From: Lachnospiraceae bacterium
GTDB taxonomy: Bacteria > Bacillota > Clostridia > Lachnospirales > Lachnospiraceae
Length of the DNA stretch: 64,000 bases
Reading direction: 5' to 3'
Assembly: GCA_017431515.1 (NCBI GenBank)
Contig: JAFRKV010000037.1
Location: forward strand, 41,965-105,964
The notes beneath the pieces were generated by a model, which did no database searches, was not told where the DNA came from, and saw only the letters and a list, made by a program, of their open reading frames with translations. Shown here piece by piece: positions 8,194 to 16,011 of this stretch; position 1 is the stretch's first letter; each line of letters opens with the position of its first letter. A program made the position numbers and the translations under genes.

Positions 8194-8454
8194 CTAAAAT
8201 ACAATATCCGTGTCTTCCATCAGCTCCGCAAACACCTTCCCGATGCTTGCAAGCTCCTCTTCGTCCTCCACAAAAGCATATCCTGCCTCCTCTGCGGAAA
8301 CATCCGAGATCTTGCGCAGAAGATAGGCTTCTGCTTCTTCCTCTTCGGATTCCACGGCAAGGATATATTCTCTTCCGGAAACGACAGTCTGCTCCAGGAC
8401 ATAGAAAGAAAGCGTCTCTCCGGTCTCAGGCGCGGTAAAAGTGATCTTATCCAT
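8194..8454 (-). CDS. DUF1292 domain protein
   Basis: An 86-aa acidic cytoplasmic protein of the DUF1292 family (YrzB-like), function unknown. It starts MDKITFTAPETGETLSFYVL and has the family pattern of a short beta sheet (ITF, YILAVE, EAYLLRKI) and an acidic C-terminus ending EDTDIVF. I chose the ATG at 8454, four bases after the ruvX stop; the frame extends further upstream only into ruvX. The ireB-ruvX-DUF1292 order is widespread in Firmicutes, which supports both the identity and co-transcription. Confidence 0.85.
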   Translation of the reverse strand: MDKITFTAPETGETLSFYVLEQTVVSGREYILAVESEEEEAEAYLLRKISDVSAEEAGYAFVEDEEELASIGKVFAELMEDTDIVF

Positions 8455-8458
8455 AACT

Positions 8459-8887
8459 TCAGTTCTTTGCGGCACGCGCATCCAGATATCCCCGCAGAAT
8501 CAACTCTGCCGCGATCCGGTCCACATGCTCCTTTTTTTCATCCCAGCGCAGTCCTGCTTCATCCATGGCACGATCCGCTGCCACCGTGGTCAGACGCTCG
8601 TCCCAGAGTATCACCGGAATCCCCGTCCGTTTCTCGACAAGAGATTGAAACTCCCGCGTTTTTGCGCATCGGTCTCCTTCGCTCCCGTCCATGTTTTTGG
8701 GGTATCCGAGGACAATTTCCGTGACATCTTGCTCCGACACAATCTGCGCGATTTCCGCAAGCGTTTTCCGTAGCTTCTTCTCGGAGTCACGCCTGATAAT
8801 GGAATATCCCTGCGCCGTCAAAAGCAGCTCGTCTGAAAGCGCCACGCCTACGGTTTTGGATCCGTAGTCAAGTCCCATGATCCGCAT
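8459..8887 (-). CDS. ruvX: RuvX/YqgF: Holliday-junction resolvase-like / pre-16S rRNA nuclease
   Basis: A 142-aa RNase H-fold nuclease. The first acidic residue is in MRIMGLDYGSKTVGVALSD, the second in TEIVLGYPKNMDGSEG, and the family hallmark is VILWDERLTTVAADRAM. YqgF proteins process the 5' end of 16S rRNA and have been linked to Holliday-junction cleavage. Length is normal. It lies 7 nt after ireB and 4 nt before the DUF1292 gene, so the three form one transcription unit. Confidence 0.93.
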   Translation of the reverse strand: MRIMGLDYGSKTVGVALSDELLLTAQGYSIIRRDSEKKLRKTLAEIAQIVSEQDVTEIVLGYPKNMDGSEGDRCAKTREFQSLVEKRTGIPVILWDERLTTVAADRAMDEAGLRWDEKKEHVDRIAAELILRGYLDARAAKN

Positions 8888-8894
8888 CGGGTAA

Positions 8895-9161
8895 TTACTC
8901 TTCCCAGCCGCTGGTATGAATGTATTCTCTCAGGACCTCCTCCACGAGTTCCTCGCGCTCCACCTTCATAATGAGGCTTCTGGCGTTGTTATGACTCGTG
9001 ATATAGGTCGGATCTCCGGACATCACATAACCGACAATCTGGTTGACGGGATTGTATCCCTTTTCCGTCAACGCCTTATACACCAGCTCCAGCACTTCGC
9101 TGACCTGAATCTCCGGCTCACGCTCCACTTTGAAATACTGGGTGTTACTTAAGTCCGCCAT
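8895..9161 (-). CDS. ireB: IreB family regulatory phosphoprotein (UPF0297)
   Basis: An 88-aa cytoplasmic protein. In Enterococcus, IreB is a substrate of the PASTA Ser/Thr kinase IreK and tunes cephalosporin tolerance; elsewhere it is a conserved marker next to ruvX. The sequence MADLSNTQYFKVEREPEIQV matches the family, whose N-terminal Thr residues (here Thr7) are the phosphorylation region, and YIHTSGWEE closes the protein. I chose the ATG at 9161, preceded by GGATGGAGAAAAGAA; the frame continues upstream without support. Confidence 0.92.
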   Translation of the reverse strand: MADLSNTQYFKVEREPEIQVSEVLELVYKALTEKGYNPVNQIVGYVMSGDPTYITSHNNARSLIMKVEREELVEEVLREYIHTSGWEE

Positions 9162-9196
9162 TTCTTTTCTCCATCCTTTTACGTTGATGACTCCTG

Positions 9197-9251
9197 TCTG
9201 TTCGTAAAAACCGTTCTGAACAGATACCATTGCCCCCCATGTTCATGGGCA
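9197..9251 (-). other. Structured 5' leader of the ireB operon (two hairpins)
   Basis: Between the predicted transcription start (~9264) and ireB (9161) the RNA can form two hairpins: CCCATG/CATGGG with a 2-nt loop (9231-9251 overall) and TCTGTTC/GAACAGA (9197-9224). The leader is about 100 nt. I do not recognise a known riboswitch or protein-binding leader. Confidence 0.4.
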
Positions 9252-9270
9252 TTCCGAAAAATGTAACAAT

Positions 9271-9299
9271 ATCGTAACATATGCAAAAAAGATTTTCAA
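9271..9299 (-). promoter_or_regulatory. Sigma-A promoter of the ireB-ruvX operon
   Basis: Minus strand: -35 TTGAAA (9299-9294), 17-nt spacer, -10 TACGAT (9276-9271), preceded by TGT as in an extended -10. The -35 lies at the very end of the fructokinase gene, which implies that ireB and downstream genes can be transcribed independently of alaS and the fructokinase. Confidence 0.65.
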
Positions 9300-10249
9300 C
9301 CCATTTCCGCTTTTGTGGGATAAGACGCGATCGCGCCTTCTTTTTGCACGCTTTTGCCGCAGTAGGTATTGGAAAAAGCCAGCATGCTTTTCAGAGTCTC
9401 CTCCGTCAGCTGTCCAATCGTTTCTGCCGTCACACCCTCTTCCGCAAGTTTATACAAAAAAGATCCGATAAAGGCATCACCTGCACCGGTGGTATCCACG
9501 GCCTTTACTTTTTCGGAGGCCGCCGATGCCTTTGCATGTTTGGTATAAGCGCGCGCCCCGGCAGCGCCTTCCGTATAGACCACAAGTTTGACCTCGCCGG
9601 CGAAAAGAAGCGGCAGCGCTTCCTCAATGGTTTCTTTCCCGGTAATAAACGCGATCTCTTCGTCCGAGACTTTCAGAACATCCGCTGTCGGCAAAAATGC
9701 CAGCACCGCATTTCTCAGTGCTTCCTCCGATGCCCAGAGGTTTTTACGCAGATTCGGATCAAAGCTGATGAGAAGCCCCGCTTCCCTTGCATACTTTACC
9801 GCCTGTTGATGGGCTTCCTTCATGGGGAAATCCCCCAGGGACACCGAGCAGAAATGCAGTGCGAAGCCCTCTGTAAAAAAGTCCTTTTTCACATCCTCCG
9901 GGTTATAAAGCATATCCGCGCCGGGCTTGCGGTAAAAACTGAACTCCCGGTTGCCGTCCTGCTTTAAGGCCACAAATGCCAGGGACGTATTTGCCTTCTC
10001 CGTGCGTTTGACGAGGGAGGTGTCGATCCCGTAATGCTTCAGTTCGTTTTCAATCTTGTCTCCGAAAGGATCCGCGCCCAGCTGCGTAATCATCGCAGAA
10101 GGCCCGCCCAGCTTCGTATAGGCGCCGCATACATTGGCGGGAGCACCGCCGACTTTTGGCATAAAGGCATCCACTTCCGCAATGCCGACTCCGGTCTGCT
10201 GCGGGATAAAATCAATCAATGCTTCACCGATGGCATAGAGCTTCTTCAT
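9296..10249 (-). CDS. scrK: PfkB-family carbohydrate kinase, probable fructokinase
   Basis: A 317-aa ribokinase-fold sugar kinase, most like bacterial fructokinases. The N-terminal signature is GEALIDFIPQQ, the substrate lid region VGGAPANVCGAYTKLGG, and the C-terminal PfkB signature VDTTGAGDAFIGSFLYK holds the anion hole and the catalytic Asp. It would phosphorylate fructose to fructose 6-phosphate, which suits the GH32 sucrase 11 kb away. Its position between alaS and ireB is unusual; it begins 16 nt after alaS. The exact substrate (fructose or another ketose) is inferred. Confidence 0.8.
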   Translation of the reverse strand: MKKLYAIGEALIDFIPQQTGVGIAEVDAFMPKVGGAPANVCGAYTKLGGPSAMITQLGADPFGDKIENELKHYGIDTSLVKRTEKANTSLAFVALKQDGNREFSFYRKPGADMLYNPEDVKKDFFTEGFALHFCSVSLGDFPMKEAHQQAVKYAREAGLLISFDPNLRKNLWASEEALRNAVLAFLPTADVLKVSDEEIAFITGKETIEEALPLLFAGEVKLVVYTEGAAGARAYTKHAKASAASEKVKAVDTTGAGDAFIGSFLYKLAEEGVTAETIGQLTEETLKSMLAFSNTYCGKSVQKEGAIASYPTKAEMG

Positions 10250-10265
10250 GCGTGTGTTCTCCTCT

Positions 10266-12923
10266 TTAGGGAATCTGCGTCTCCAATACCTTCACTGCTT
10301 CCGCAAGCGCCTCGTCGATCCCTGCCGGATTCTTGCCGCCGGCCTGCGCCATGTTCGGTCTGCCGCCGCCACCACCTCCGACTTTTCCGGCAATGGCTTT
10401 GATGAGGTTTCCTGCGTGGGCGCCTTTCTTCTGCGCGCCGTCAGATGCTTTCACCACAAGACTGACTTTGCCGTCTTTTGCGGAAGCAAGGACCACAACC
10501 CCGTCCGCAAGCTTGTCGGAAAGCTGATCGGAAAGATCTCTGAGGCCGTTCATTTCCACATTCGGTACGGAAACCGCAAGGAGCTTCACGCCCTTGACTT
10601 CCTGTACCTGATCCATTACGTCCGCCACGGCTTCTTTTGCAGCCTGGCTCTTGACCGCGTCAAGTTCGGAGGACAGCTGTTTGATCTCCGCGTTCAAATG
10701 TTCGATCTTTTTCACCAGATCCTGCGGTGTGGTCTTCGCAGCCCGCGCGGCTTCATTCAAGGTCTCCTCCACCTGTTCATAGTAACGATAGACGTTTCTT
10801 CCTGTCAGTGCCTCGATCCGTCGCACTCCGGCCGCGATACCGCTTTCGGAAACGATCTTGAAGTTGCGGATATCCGCCGTATTTTTCACATGGGTTCCGC
10901 CGCAAAGCTCCTTGCTGTAGTCTCCCATGGAAACAACGCGCACGGTATCTCCGTATTTTTCATTGAAGAGCGCCATTGCACCGGTTTTCCTCGCATCCTC
11001 CATGGACATCTCCGCCGTCTCCACCGGCAGCGCATCCCGGATCCGGTCATTGACCGCCTCCTCCACCTGACGGATCTCCACATCCGTCATTGCCTGGAAG
11101 TGGGAAAAATCAAACCGCGTCCGTTCCGCGTCCTGATAGGAACCGGCCTGCTCCACATGAGTTCCCAGCACATCCCGCAGGGCTTTCTGCAGCAGATGCG
11201 TCGCAGAGTGGTTACGGCAGATATCGCGCCGGCGAATTTCATCCACCCGCAGCACAACACGATCCCCGGTTCTGATGGCACCGGTCTTCACGACACCCAC
11301 ATGCCCCACTTTCTGACCCACCAGCTTGATGGTATCCGTCACTTCAAAAGTACCGTTGGGGCCTTCGATGAAGCCGGCATCTCCCTGTTGTCCGCCCATG
11401 GTGGCATAAAACACGGTCTCGTCGGTTACGATCGTACCGCTTTCGCCTTGTTTCAGCACGTTCACCACCTTCGTGTCCGTCGTCATCGCCTTTACCTCGG
11501 ACTGATTTCTCGTGCTCTCATAGCCGATAAAAGTCGTGGTAAGAGACGGATCCAACTGTTCATAAACGGTAGCGTCCGCGCCCATGTAATTGGTGGTCTT
11601 CCTTGCGGAACGGGCCATGGCTTTCTGTTCCTGCATGCGCTTTTGAAAGCCCTCCGCGTCATACGTAAGCCCCCGTTCGGCAAGAATCTCCTCGGTCAGT
11701 TCCACCGGGAAGCCATAGGTATCATAAAGTTTGAAGATGTCGTCACCGGAGAGCACCTTTTCTCCTTTTGCCGCCATCTTTTCCTGCATCTCAGCAAGGA
11801 TCGCAAGCCCCTGGCCGATAATGGTTTTCCCGAATTTCTCTTCCTCCTGGGAAAGCACCTTCAGGATAAACTCTCTCTTTTCCTCTAATTCCGGATAACC
11901 GTCCTTGCTTTCCGCGATCACGGTTTTACTGAGGGTGGAGAGAAACGCCCCGTCAATCCCCAGCAGCATGCCGTGGCGTGAGGCCCGCCGGATGATCCGT
12001 CGCAATACATAACCGCGGCCTTCATTGCTGGGCAGAATCCCGTCGCTGATCATAAAAGTCGCGGAGCGGATATGGTCTGTGATCAGCCGGATTGAAATAT
12101 CATGCAGAGGATCGGTCTGATAGGTCTTGTGCGAAAGTGCACAGACTTTGTCCCGAATCGCCTTCATGGTATCAATGTCGAAGACGGAGTCCACATCCTG
12201 CATCACCACCGCAAGACGCTCCAGCCCCATCCCGGTATCGATATTTTTCTGGGAAAGTTCTGTATAATTGCCCTTGCCGTCGCCTTCGAACTGTGTAAAG
12301 ACATTGTTCCAGACTTCCATATAGCGGTCACAGTCACAGCCCACCTTGCAGTCCGGTTTGCCGCATCCGTACTTCTCGCCTCTGTCATAATAGATCTCAG
12401 AGCAGGGACCGCAGGGTCCCGCGCCATGCTCCCAGAAATTATCGCAGGCGCCGGTTTCCGGATCGCGGTAAAACCTGGTGATCTTCTCTGCCGGAATCCC
12501 GATCTCGTCCTTCCAGATGGCGAAGGCTTCTTCATCCTCGCCGTAAATGGACGGATACAGGCGCTCCGGATCAAGCCCCAGCACGTCGGTCAAAAATTCC
12601 CAAGACCAGTGGATCGCTTCCTTCTTGAAATAATCCCCGAAGGAAAAATTTCCCAGCATCTCAAAAAAGGTAAGATGCCTTGCGGTCTTACCTACGTTAT
12701 CGATATCACCTGTGCGGATACATTTCTGGCAGGTCGCCACGCGCTTTTTCGGCGGGATCTCCTGCCCGGTAAAATATGGTTTCAGAGGCGCCATGCCCGC
12801 ATTGATCAGCAAAAGACTCTGATCATTATGCGGGATCAGCGAAAAGCTTTTCATCACAAGATGTTCCTTGCTTTCAAAAAAATCAAGGTATTTCCTGCGC
12901 AATTCATTCACACCGTGTTTCAT
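10266..12923 (-). CDS. alaS: Alanine-tRNA ligase
   Basis: An 885-aa class II aminoacyl-tRNA synthetase that charges tRNA-Ala and edits Ser/Gly mischarging. The catalytic domain opens with ELRRKYLDFFESKEHLVMKS. The editing domain carries the zinc motif HSATH (in NHSATHLLQKALRDVLGTH) and CGGTHVKNTADI. The C-terminal DHHA1/C-Ala region ends with a Gly-rich stretch followed by RPNMAQAGG. Length is normal (870-880). Its start overlaps the upstream small membrane-protein gene by 4 nt (ATGA), so translation is coupled. A strong promoter lies upstream at 13165-13193 and there is no room for a T-box. Confidence 0.97.
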   Translation of the reverse strand: MKHGVNELRRKYLDFFESKEHLVMKSFSLIPHNDQSLLLINAGMAPLKPYFTGQEIPPKKRVATCQKCIRTGDIDNVGKTARHLTFFEMLGNFSFGDYFKKEAIHWSWEFLTDVLGLDPERLYPSIYGEDEEAFAIWKDEIGIPAEKITRFYRDPETGACDNFWEHGAGPCGPCSEIYYDRGEKYGCGKPDCKVGCDCDRYMEVWNNVFTQFEGDGKGNYTELSQKNIDTGMGLERLAVVMQDVDSVFDIDTMKAIRDKVCALSHKTYQTDPLHDISIRLITDHIRSATFMISDGILPSNEGRGYVLRRIIRRASRHGMLLGIDGAFLSTLSKTVIAESKDGYPELEEKREFILKVLSQEEEKFGKTIIGQGLAILAEMQEKMAAKGEKVLSGDDIFKLYDTYGFPVELTEEILAERGLTYDAEGFQKRMQEQKAMARSARKTTNYMGADATVYEQLDPSLTTTFIGYESTRNQSEVKAMTTDTKVVNVLKQGESGTIVTDETVFYATMGGQQGDAGFIEGPNGTFEVTDTIKLVGQKVGHVGVVKTGAIRTGDRVVLRVDEIRRRDICRNHSATHLLQKALRDVLGTHVEQAGSYQDAERTRFDFSHFQAMTDVEIRQVEEAVNDRIRDALPVETAEMSMEDARKTGAMALFNEKYGDTVRVVSMGDYSKELCGGTHVKNTADIRNFKIVSESGIAAGVRRIEALTGRNVYRYYEQVEETLNEAARAAKTTPQDLVKKIEHLNAEIKQLSSELDAVKSQAAKEAVADVMDQVQEVKGVKLLAVSVPNVEMNGLRDLSDQLSDKLADGVVVLASAKDGKVSLVVKASDGAQKKGAHAGNLIKAIAGKVGGGGGGRPNMAQAGGKNPAGIDEALAEAVKVLETQIP

Positions 12924-13123
12924 TTTTCAGTTTTCCCCGATTCTTCTATGCTTTCTGCCGCAGCTGCTTCTGCTGCTGCCAGCTTTTGATTCTTACGGGC
13001 GCGCGCCTTCTTCCCGACGATGATCCCGAGAAAAGCCACTCCCGCAAGGATCAGCGCTTCGATAAGATACTGCAGAAAACTCCCGAAGAACGCTGCGACA
13101 CTTCCTTCTAATACTGCTATCAT
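12920..13123 (-). CDS. Small single-pass membrane protein upstream of alaS
   Basis: A 67-aa protein with one membrane segment at about residues 14-40 (YLIEALILAGVAFLGIIVGK), followed by a basic RKNQK stretch and an Ala/Glu-rich cytoplasmic tail ending GKTEK. The ATG at 13123 has TTAAGGAGGACATCGCT before it, so it is surely translated. It overlaps alaS by 4 nt. Similar short membrane proteins occur before alaS in related Clostridia; I know of no function. It may serve mainly to couple translation of alaS. Confidence 0.75.
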   Translation of the reverse strand: MIAVLEGSVAAFFGSFLQYLIEALILAGVAFLGIIVGKKARARKNQKLAAAEAAAAESIEESGKTEK

Positions 13124-13164
13124 AGCGATGTCCTCCTTAATAGGATTTGTCCATAATCCTTGTT

Positions 13165-13193
13165 ATTATACCCGAAACGCCAAGTCATTTCAA
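13165..13193 (-). promoter_or_regulatory. Strong sigma-A promoter of the alaS operon
   Basis: Minus strand: -35 TTGAAA (13193-13188), exactly 17 nt, -10 TATAAT (13170-13165). The start codon of the small membrane protein is about 40 nt downstream. It lies just after the rnhA gene. Confidence 0.8.
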
Positions 13194-13217
13194 CTGGCAG
13201 GATTTTGGCTTTGATGC

Positions 13218-13691
13218 TCACTTCACTTCATCCACCAGCAGGTTGTCGCCGTCGGCGGCGGTGGTGGCGAGGGTATCGCAGCGTTCATTTAAGGGGTTGC
13301 CGTCATGGCCTTTCACCCACTCAAAGGTGACCTGATGCGGCTCCATCAGGGCAAGCAGTTTTTTCCATAGGTCCACGTTTCTGACCGGTTTTTTGTCGGA
13401 TTTTTTCCAGCCGGCTTTTTGCCAGTTGGTGATCCACCCCTGTCGGAAGGCGTCCACCACATATTTGGAATCCGAAAAGATCACGACCTCGCAGGGACGG
13501 TTCAATTCGGACAGGCCTGCGATCACAGCCATCAGTTCCATCCGGTTGTTGGTGGTTTTTTGATACCCCGCGGACACTTCCTTTTCATGAAGCTGTCCTT
13601 TCGGATCCGTATATTGCAATACGGCACCGTATCCTCCCGGTCCCTCCGGATTTCCCCGCGCCGCGCCGTCTGTGTAGATGATCACTTTCAT
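13218..13691 (-). CDS. rnhA: Ribonuclease HI
   Basis: A 157-aa RNase HI that cuts RNA in RNA-DNA hybrids. The four catalytic acids are visible: Asp in [17 protein letters not shown], Glu in [12 protein letters not shown], Asp in [13 protein letters not shown] and Asp in [15 protein letters not shown]. The first motif has one extra residue (GNPEGPGG instead of GNPGPGG), a common variant. I chose the ATG at 13691 over a GTG five codons upstream because AGGGGAG abuts the GTG but is spaced about 14 nt from the ATG. A possible extended -10 promoter (TGATATGAT, 13776-13784) precedes it. It is separate from the alaS operon. Confidence 0.93.
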   Translation of the reverse strand: MKVIIYTDGAARGNPEGPGGYGAVLQYTDPKGQLHEKEVSAGYQKTTNNRMELMAVIAGLSELNRPCEVVIFSDSKYVVDAFRQGWITNWQKAGWKKSDKKPVRNVDLWKKLLALMEPHQVTFEWVKGHDGNPLNERCDTLATTAADGDNLLVDEVK

Positions 13692-13775
13692 AATATCAAA
13701 ACTCACTCCCCTATTGATCTTGAAAATGCAAATAAGTTCAAAAGCGGCCTGCGATGAAATCGCATCACCCTCTTC

Positions 13776-13784
13776 ATCATATCA
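13776..13784 (-). promoter_or_regulatory. Possible extended -10 promoter for rnhA
   Basis: Minus strand TGATATGAT, a TGn-TATGAT extended -10, about 85 nt upstream of rnhA. No good -35 is visible. A small hairpin (TGCGAT/ATCGCA, 13750-13764) lies in the leader. Confidence 0.35.
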
Positions 13785-13829
13785 CAACCGGCATGGACAG
13801 GAGACACATGATTTAAAAAAATAGGATGA

Positions 13830-15017
13830 CTAATGGCGTACAGCATTTTGCTCCCGTCTTTTTTCGTTGTATAACGATATGGTTTTCCCGTTTTGAAATT
13901 CATTTAAAAAGCTGACTTTTTTTTCATGACCTCCTACGATCACACCCACCTTGTTTTCAGGAATATTATGGCTAAGATATAATTCCCTTACCTCTTCCGG
14001 AGACGGCAAAAGATCTGTTTTTATGGTGTTCTTGTCTTTTACCTTTTTGAGCATCTTTTCTTCTGAGCTGTAAAAACTTGTGATCTCCAACTCCAACAAT
14101 TCTCTGCGGGAGAATGGTCTTTCTCTGGTTTCCTCCCTGAAAAACATGCTATTTCCCGAGTCATAGATCGGCGCAACCCCTATAAGCCTTCTATCGTCTG
14201 CATTTCTTATTACTCCCATGTTTAAAAGATGCTCATCTGTATTTGTTATGGCAAAATCCGTCAATGTCTGATAATCCATATATCTTTGCATTTCATCTGC
14301 ATCTACCCCGTTTTTGACGGATAGATTGATATAAGCGTCGTACATGGATATGCGATTGTCTTGTTTTTGGGAACTTACAATTTCGTATGCCGAAACCAAC
14401 TCTATCGTTTCTGACGTAAAGGCATCGCATTGGCTTTGCAAGTTGCCGTCCTCTGTATGCGACACGCTGTATTTTACGTATGGTACTCCAGAATCCTGCC
14501 GTTCATGGATCATGGTTGCCAACAACTCATTTACAGCCTGCTGTCCATAATGCTCACTTGCCTTTTTAGTTAACATTGGTGTGTCGTGATTGAGATCCCA
14601 ATACTTTTCCATTTGACCTCCCAAGGCCGCATTTGGATCATAGGAAGTAAAATTGTGATAGGGGATTTTCCCTTCATTAAACTGTTTTTGCCTATGCAAT
14701 GAAACATTGCCCCAGCCCAGTTCGCAATCCACCGGACAGATCCAGTAAGTATCCGTGATGCTTAAGCCGAGGTTCTTTACCATGTAGTCCATATTCCCAT
14801 TGCTTCCGGATTTTTTTACCGCCTCCTCAATCATTCTTCGCGAGCCCGGAACCGCGCGCTGCATCCACCAGATTTTCATATTCTCAACCGTGGAATTGCC
14901 GAGAAAGGGATCCATTCCGGTATGAAAGCTTTTCCAGTTCATTACCTTTCCATCCGTTTCATCGATTTTTATCAGCCCGCAGACTTCATCTTTATGCTTG
15001 AGAAAATAGTTTGCCAT
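13830..15017 (-). CDS. HipA-like Ser/Thr kinase (candidate toxin)
   Basis: A 395-aa protein of the HipA kinase superfamily. The N-terminal part contains QRAVPGSRRMIEEAVKK, resembling the HipA N-terminal domain before the kinase core. The kinase motifs are TNTDEHLLNMGVI (catalytic Asp and Asn) and APIYDSGNSMF (the DFG-equivalent Asp). Known HipA toxins phosphorylate glutamyl-tRNA synthetase, and HipT a tryptophanyl-tRNA synthetase, to cause growth arrest. It overlaps the XRE gene by 26 nt. I chose the ATG at 15017 (AGAGGAGG 12 nt upstream) over one 30 nt earlier. Codon use here is visibly more AT-rich than in the flanking genes, which suggests transfer. Toxicity is inferred. Confidence 0.7.
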   Translation of the reverse strand: MANYFLKHKDEVCGLIKIDETDGKVMNWKSFHTGMDPFLGNSTVENMKIWWMQRAVPGSRRMIEEAVKKSGSNGNMDYMVKNLGLSITDTYWICPVDCELGWGNVSLHRQKQFNEGKIPYHNFTSYDPNAALGGQMEKYWDLNHDTPMLTKKASEHYGQQAVNELLATMIHERQDSGVPYVKYSVSHTEDGNLQSQCDAFTSETIELVSAYEIVSSQKQDNRISMYDAYINLSVKNGVDADEMQRYMDYQTLTDFAITNTDEHLLNMGVIRNADDRRLIGVAPIYDSGNSMFFREETRERPFSRRELLELEITSFYSSEEKMLKKVKDKNTIKTDLLPSPEEVRELYLSHNIPENKVGVIVGGHEKKVSFLNEFQNGKTISLYNEKRREQNAVRH

Positions 15018-15444
15018 AATAAGCGCCTGCCTCCTCTTCGAATTCAAAATTGCTTAAGAATTCATCAATTTCCATTTCTGCTACGAACCGGTACGCATCG
15101 ATCTTATCCGGAAAATGAAGTTTGTTTTTTGTATCGAGCGTGACATCTTCGCCATGATAGCGGAATGACACTTCCATTGTCTTTCCATTCCAGTTCCAAT
15201 GGTAGTGTATATTTCTATATTCTCCTGCCATTCTATCCATGACAGGATATGGATCCAGCAATTCCCCTATTTCTACTCCTGTCGCCTTTGCAATCTTTAG
15301 GAGTGTAGATGCGCCGCATTTATTAACCTCATGCTTTTTTTTCATGAGACCGTTAATTGTCGAATAAGGCACTCCTGATCTTTGTGCAAGTTCGTATTGG
15401 GATTTTGCTTTATTTTTTATGATTGTGATAAACCGTTCGTTCAT
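14992..15444 (-). CDS. XRE-family regulator, candidate HipB-like antitoxin with extra C-terminal domain
   Basis: A 150-aa protein. Residues ~1-65 are an XRE helix-turn-helix (SQYELAQRSGVPYSTINGLM). Residues ~70-150 form an aromatic-rich domain (HYHWNWNGKTMEVSFRYHGE) that I do not recognise, ending FEEEAGAYYGKLF. Classical HipB is about 88 aa, so this one carries an additional module. The ATG at 15444 lies where the predicted promoter would start transcription, and there is no Shine-Dalgarno, so the first gene may be read from a leaderless mRNA. Together with the overlapping kinase gene it forms a likely autoregulated toxin-antitoxin-type operon. Confidence 0.7.
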   Translation of the reverse strand: MNERFITIIKNKAKSQYELAQRSGVPYSTINGLMKKKHEVNKCGASTLLKIAKATGVEIGELLDPYPVMDRMAGEYRNIHYHWNWNGKTMEVSFRYHGEDVTLDTKNKLHFPDKIDAYRFVAEMEIDEFLSNFEFEEEAGAYYGKLFSQA

Positions 15445-15450
15445 GATTGA

Positions 15451-15491
15451 ATTATAACGAACTTTCGTTATATATGCAATGATTATTGCAT
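15451..15491 (-). promoter_or_regulatory. Promoter with two palindromic operators for the HipBA-like operon
   Basis: Minus strand: -35 TTGCAT (15479-15474), 17-nt spacer, -10 TATAAT (15456-15451). A perfect 9-2-9 palindrome (half-site TATAACGAA, 15453-15472) fills the spacer and overlaps the -10. A second, 7-4-7 palindrome (half-site ATGCAAT, 15474-15491) covers the -35. The ATG at 15444 is 7 nt from the -10, at the expected +1. Confidence 0.7.
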
Positions 15492-15544
15492 GATGTCTGG
15501 GGCAAAAGTCACCTGCCGCTTTTGATCTTAACACCAATTGGAAG

Positions 15545-15581
15545 CAAAAAAATAGCCGCCCTGCCACGGGATCGGCTATTT
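15545..15581 (-). terminator. Intrinsic terminator after the decayed lipoprotein gene
   Basis: Minus strand: 9-bp stem AAATAGCCG (15581-15573) with CGGCTATTT (15558-15550), an inner CCC/GGG hairpin, then a run of T. It insulates the HipBA-like operon from the upstream sequence. Confidence 0.8.
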
Positions 15582-15612
15582 CTTGATCTGGTATTTTAGT
15601 CTAACTGATTGT

Positions 15613-15980
15613 TCAGTTTCCGCTATTCTGTTCTTCCTTGAGGAACTCTTCGAATTTCTGTTTTTGCTCCTCTTCAACCTTTTTGATCTCCTCCATGATG
15701 ACCTGCGGCTTGCCCTCGAAGTTGCGCATTGCTTCTTTGATGCAGACATAATCGCCGATACCGTTTACAACCGTGTTCTCCCTGGAGCCAAGGTTTCTTC
15801 GGTTGATGCAGCAATTTCTTCGTCCTCTGAGGGCGGTATCGTAACCGTATCATTCTGAGTATCCATTTGGACATCCGATGCAGAGACCGGTTCAATGTCG
15901 GTATTGGGTTATGAACACCCAACAAGTACAGCAGCCACTGTTGCTGAAAGGACGACTCTTAACAGTTCGCTTCCTTTCAC
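15613..15980 (-). pseudogene. Decayed lipoprotein gene (in-frame stop plus frameshift)
   Basis: A GTG start at 15980 with GGAG eight bases upstream begins a clear lipoprotein signal peptide (VKGSELLRVVLSATVAAVLV, then GCS). An in-frame TAA at 15911-15909 follows directly after the lipobox. The same frame then continues with an acidic Ser/Thr/Asp-rich linker (starting PNTDIEPVSASDVQMDTQ) up to about 15788. A shift of frame restores ENTVVNGIGDYVCIKEAMRN and a coiled, Lys/Glu-rich tail ending EEQNSGN and TGA at 15613. At least two lesions are thus needed to explain it. A good terminator still stands downstream. I do not recognise the family; the likely ancestor was a secreted lipoprotein of about 120 aa. 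Confidence 0.7.
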
Positions 15981-16011
15981 TTCGTCATCTCCTTTTTTAT
16001 GCATAACCTAA

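Noticed and set aside
10248-11888. 546-codon open frame antisense to alaS
   Set aside because: Arg/His/Leu-rich translation without domains, fully covered by an unmistakable alaS.
12924-13217. T-box leader for alaS
   Set aside because: The predicted start site is about 40 nt before the first gene, too short for a T-box, and no T-box sequence is seen.
15674-15925. 83-codon open frame inside the decayed lipoprotein gene
   Set aside because: It is the wrong frame of the lipoprotein remnant, with a basic, domain-free translation.
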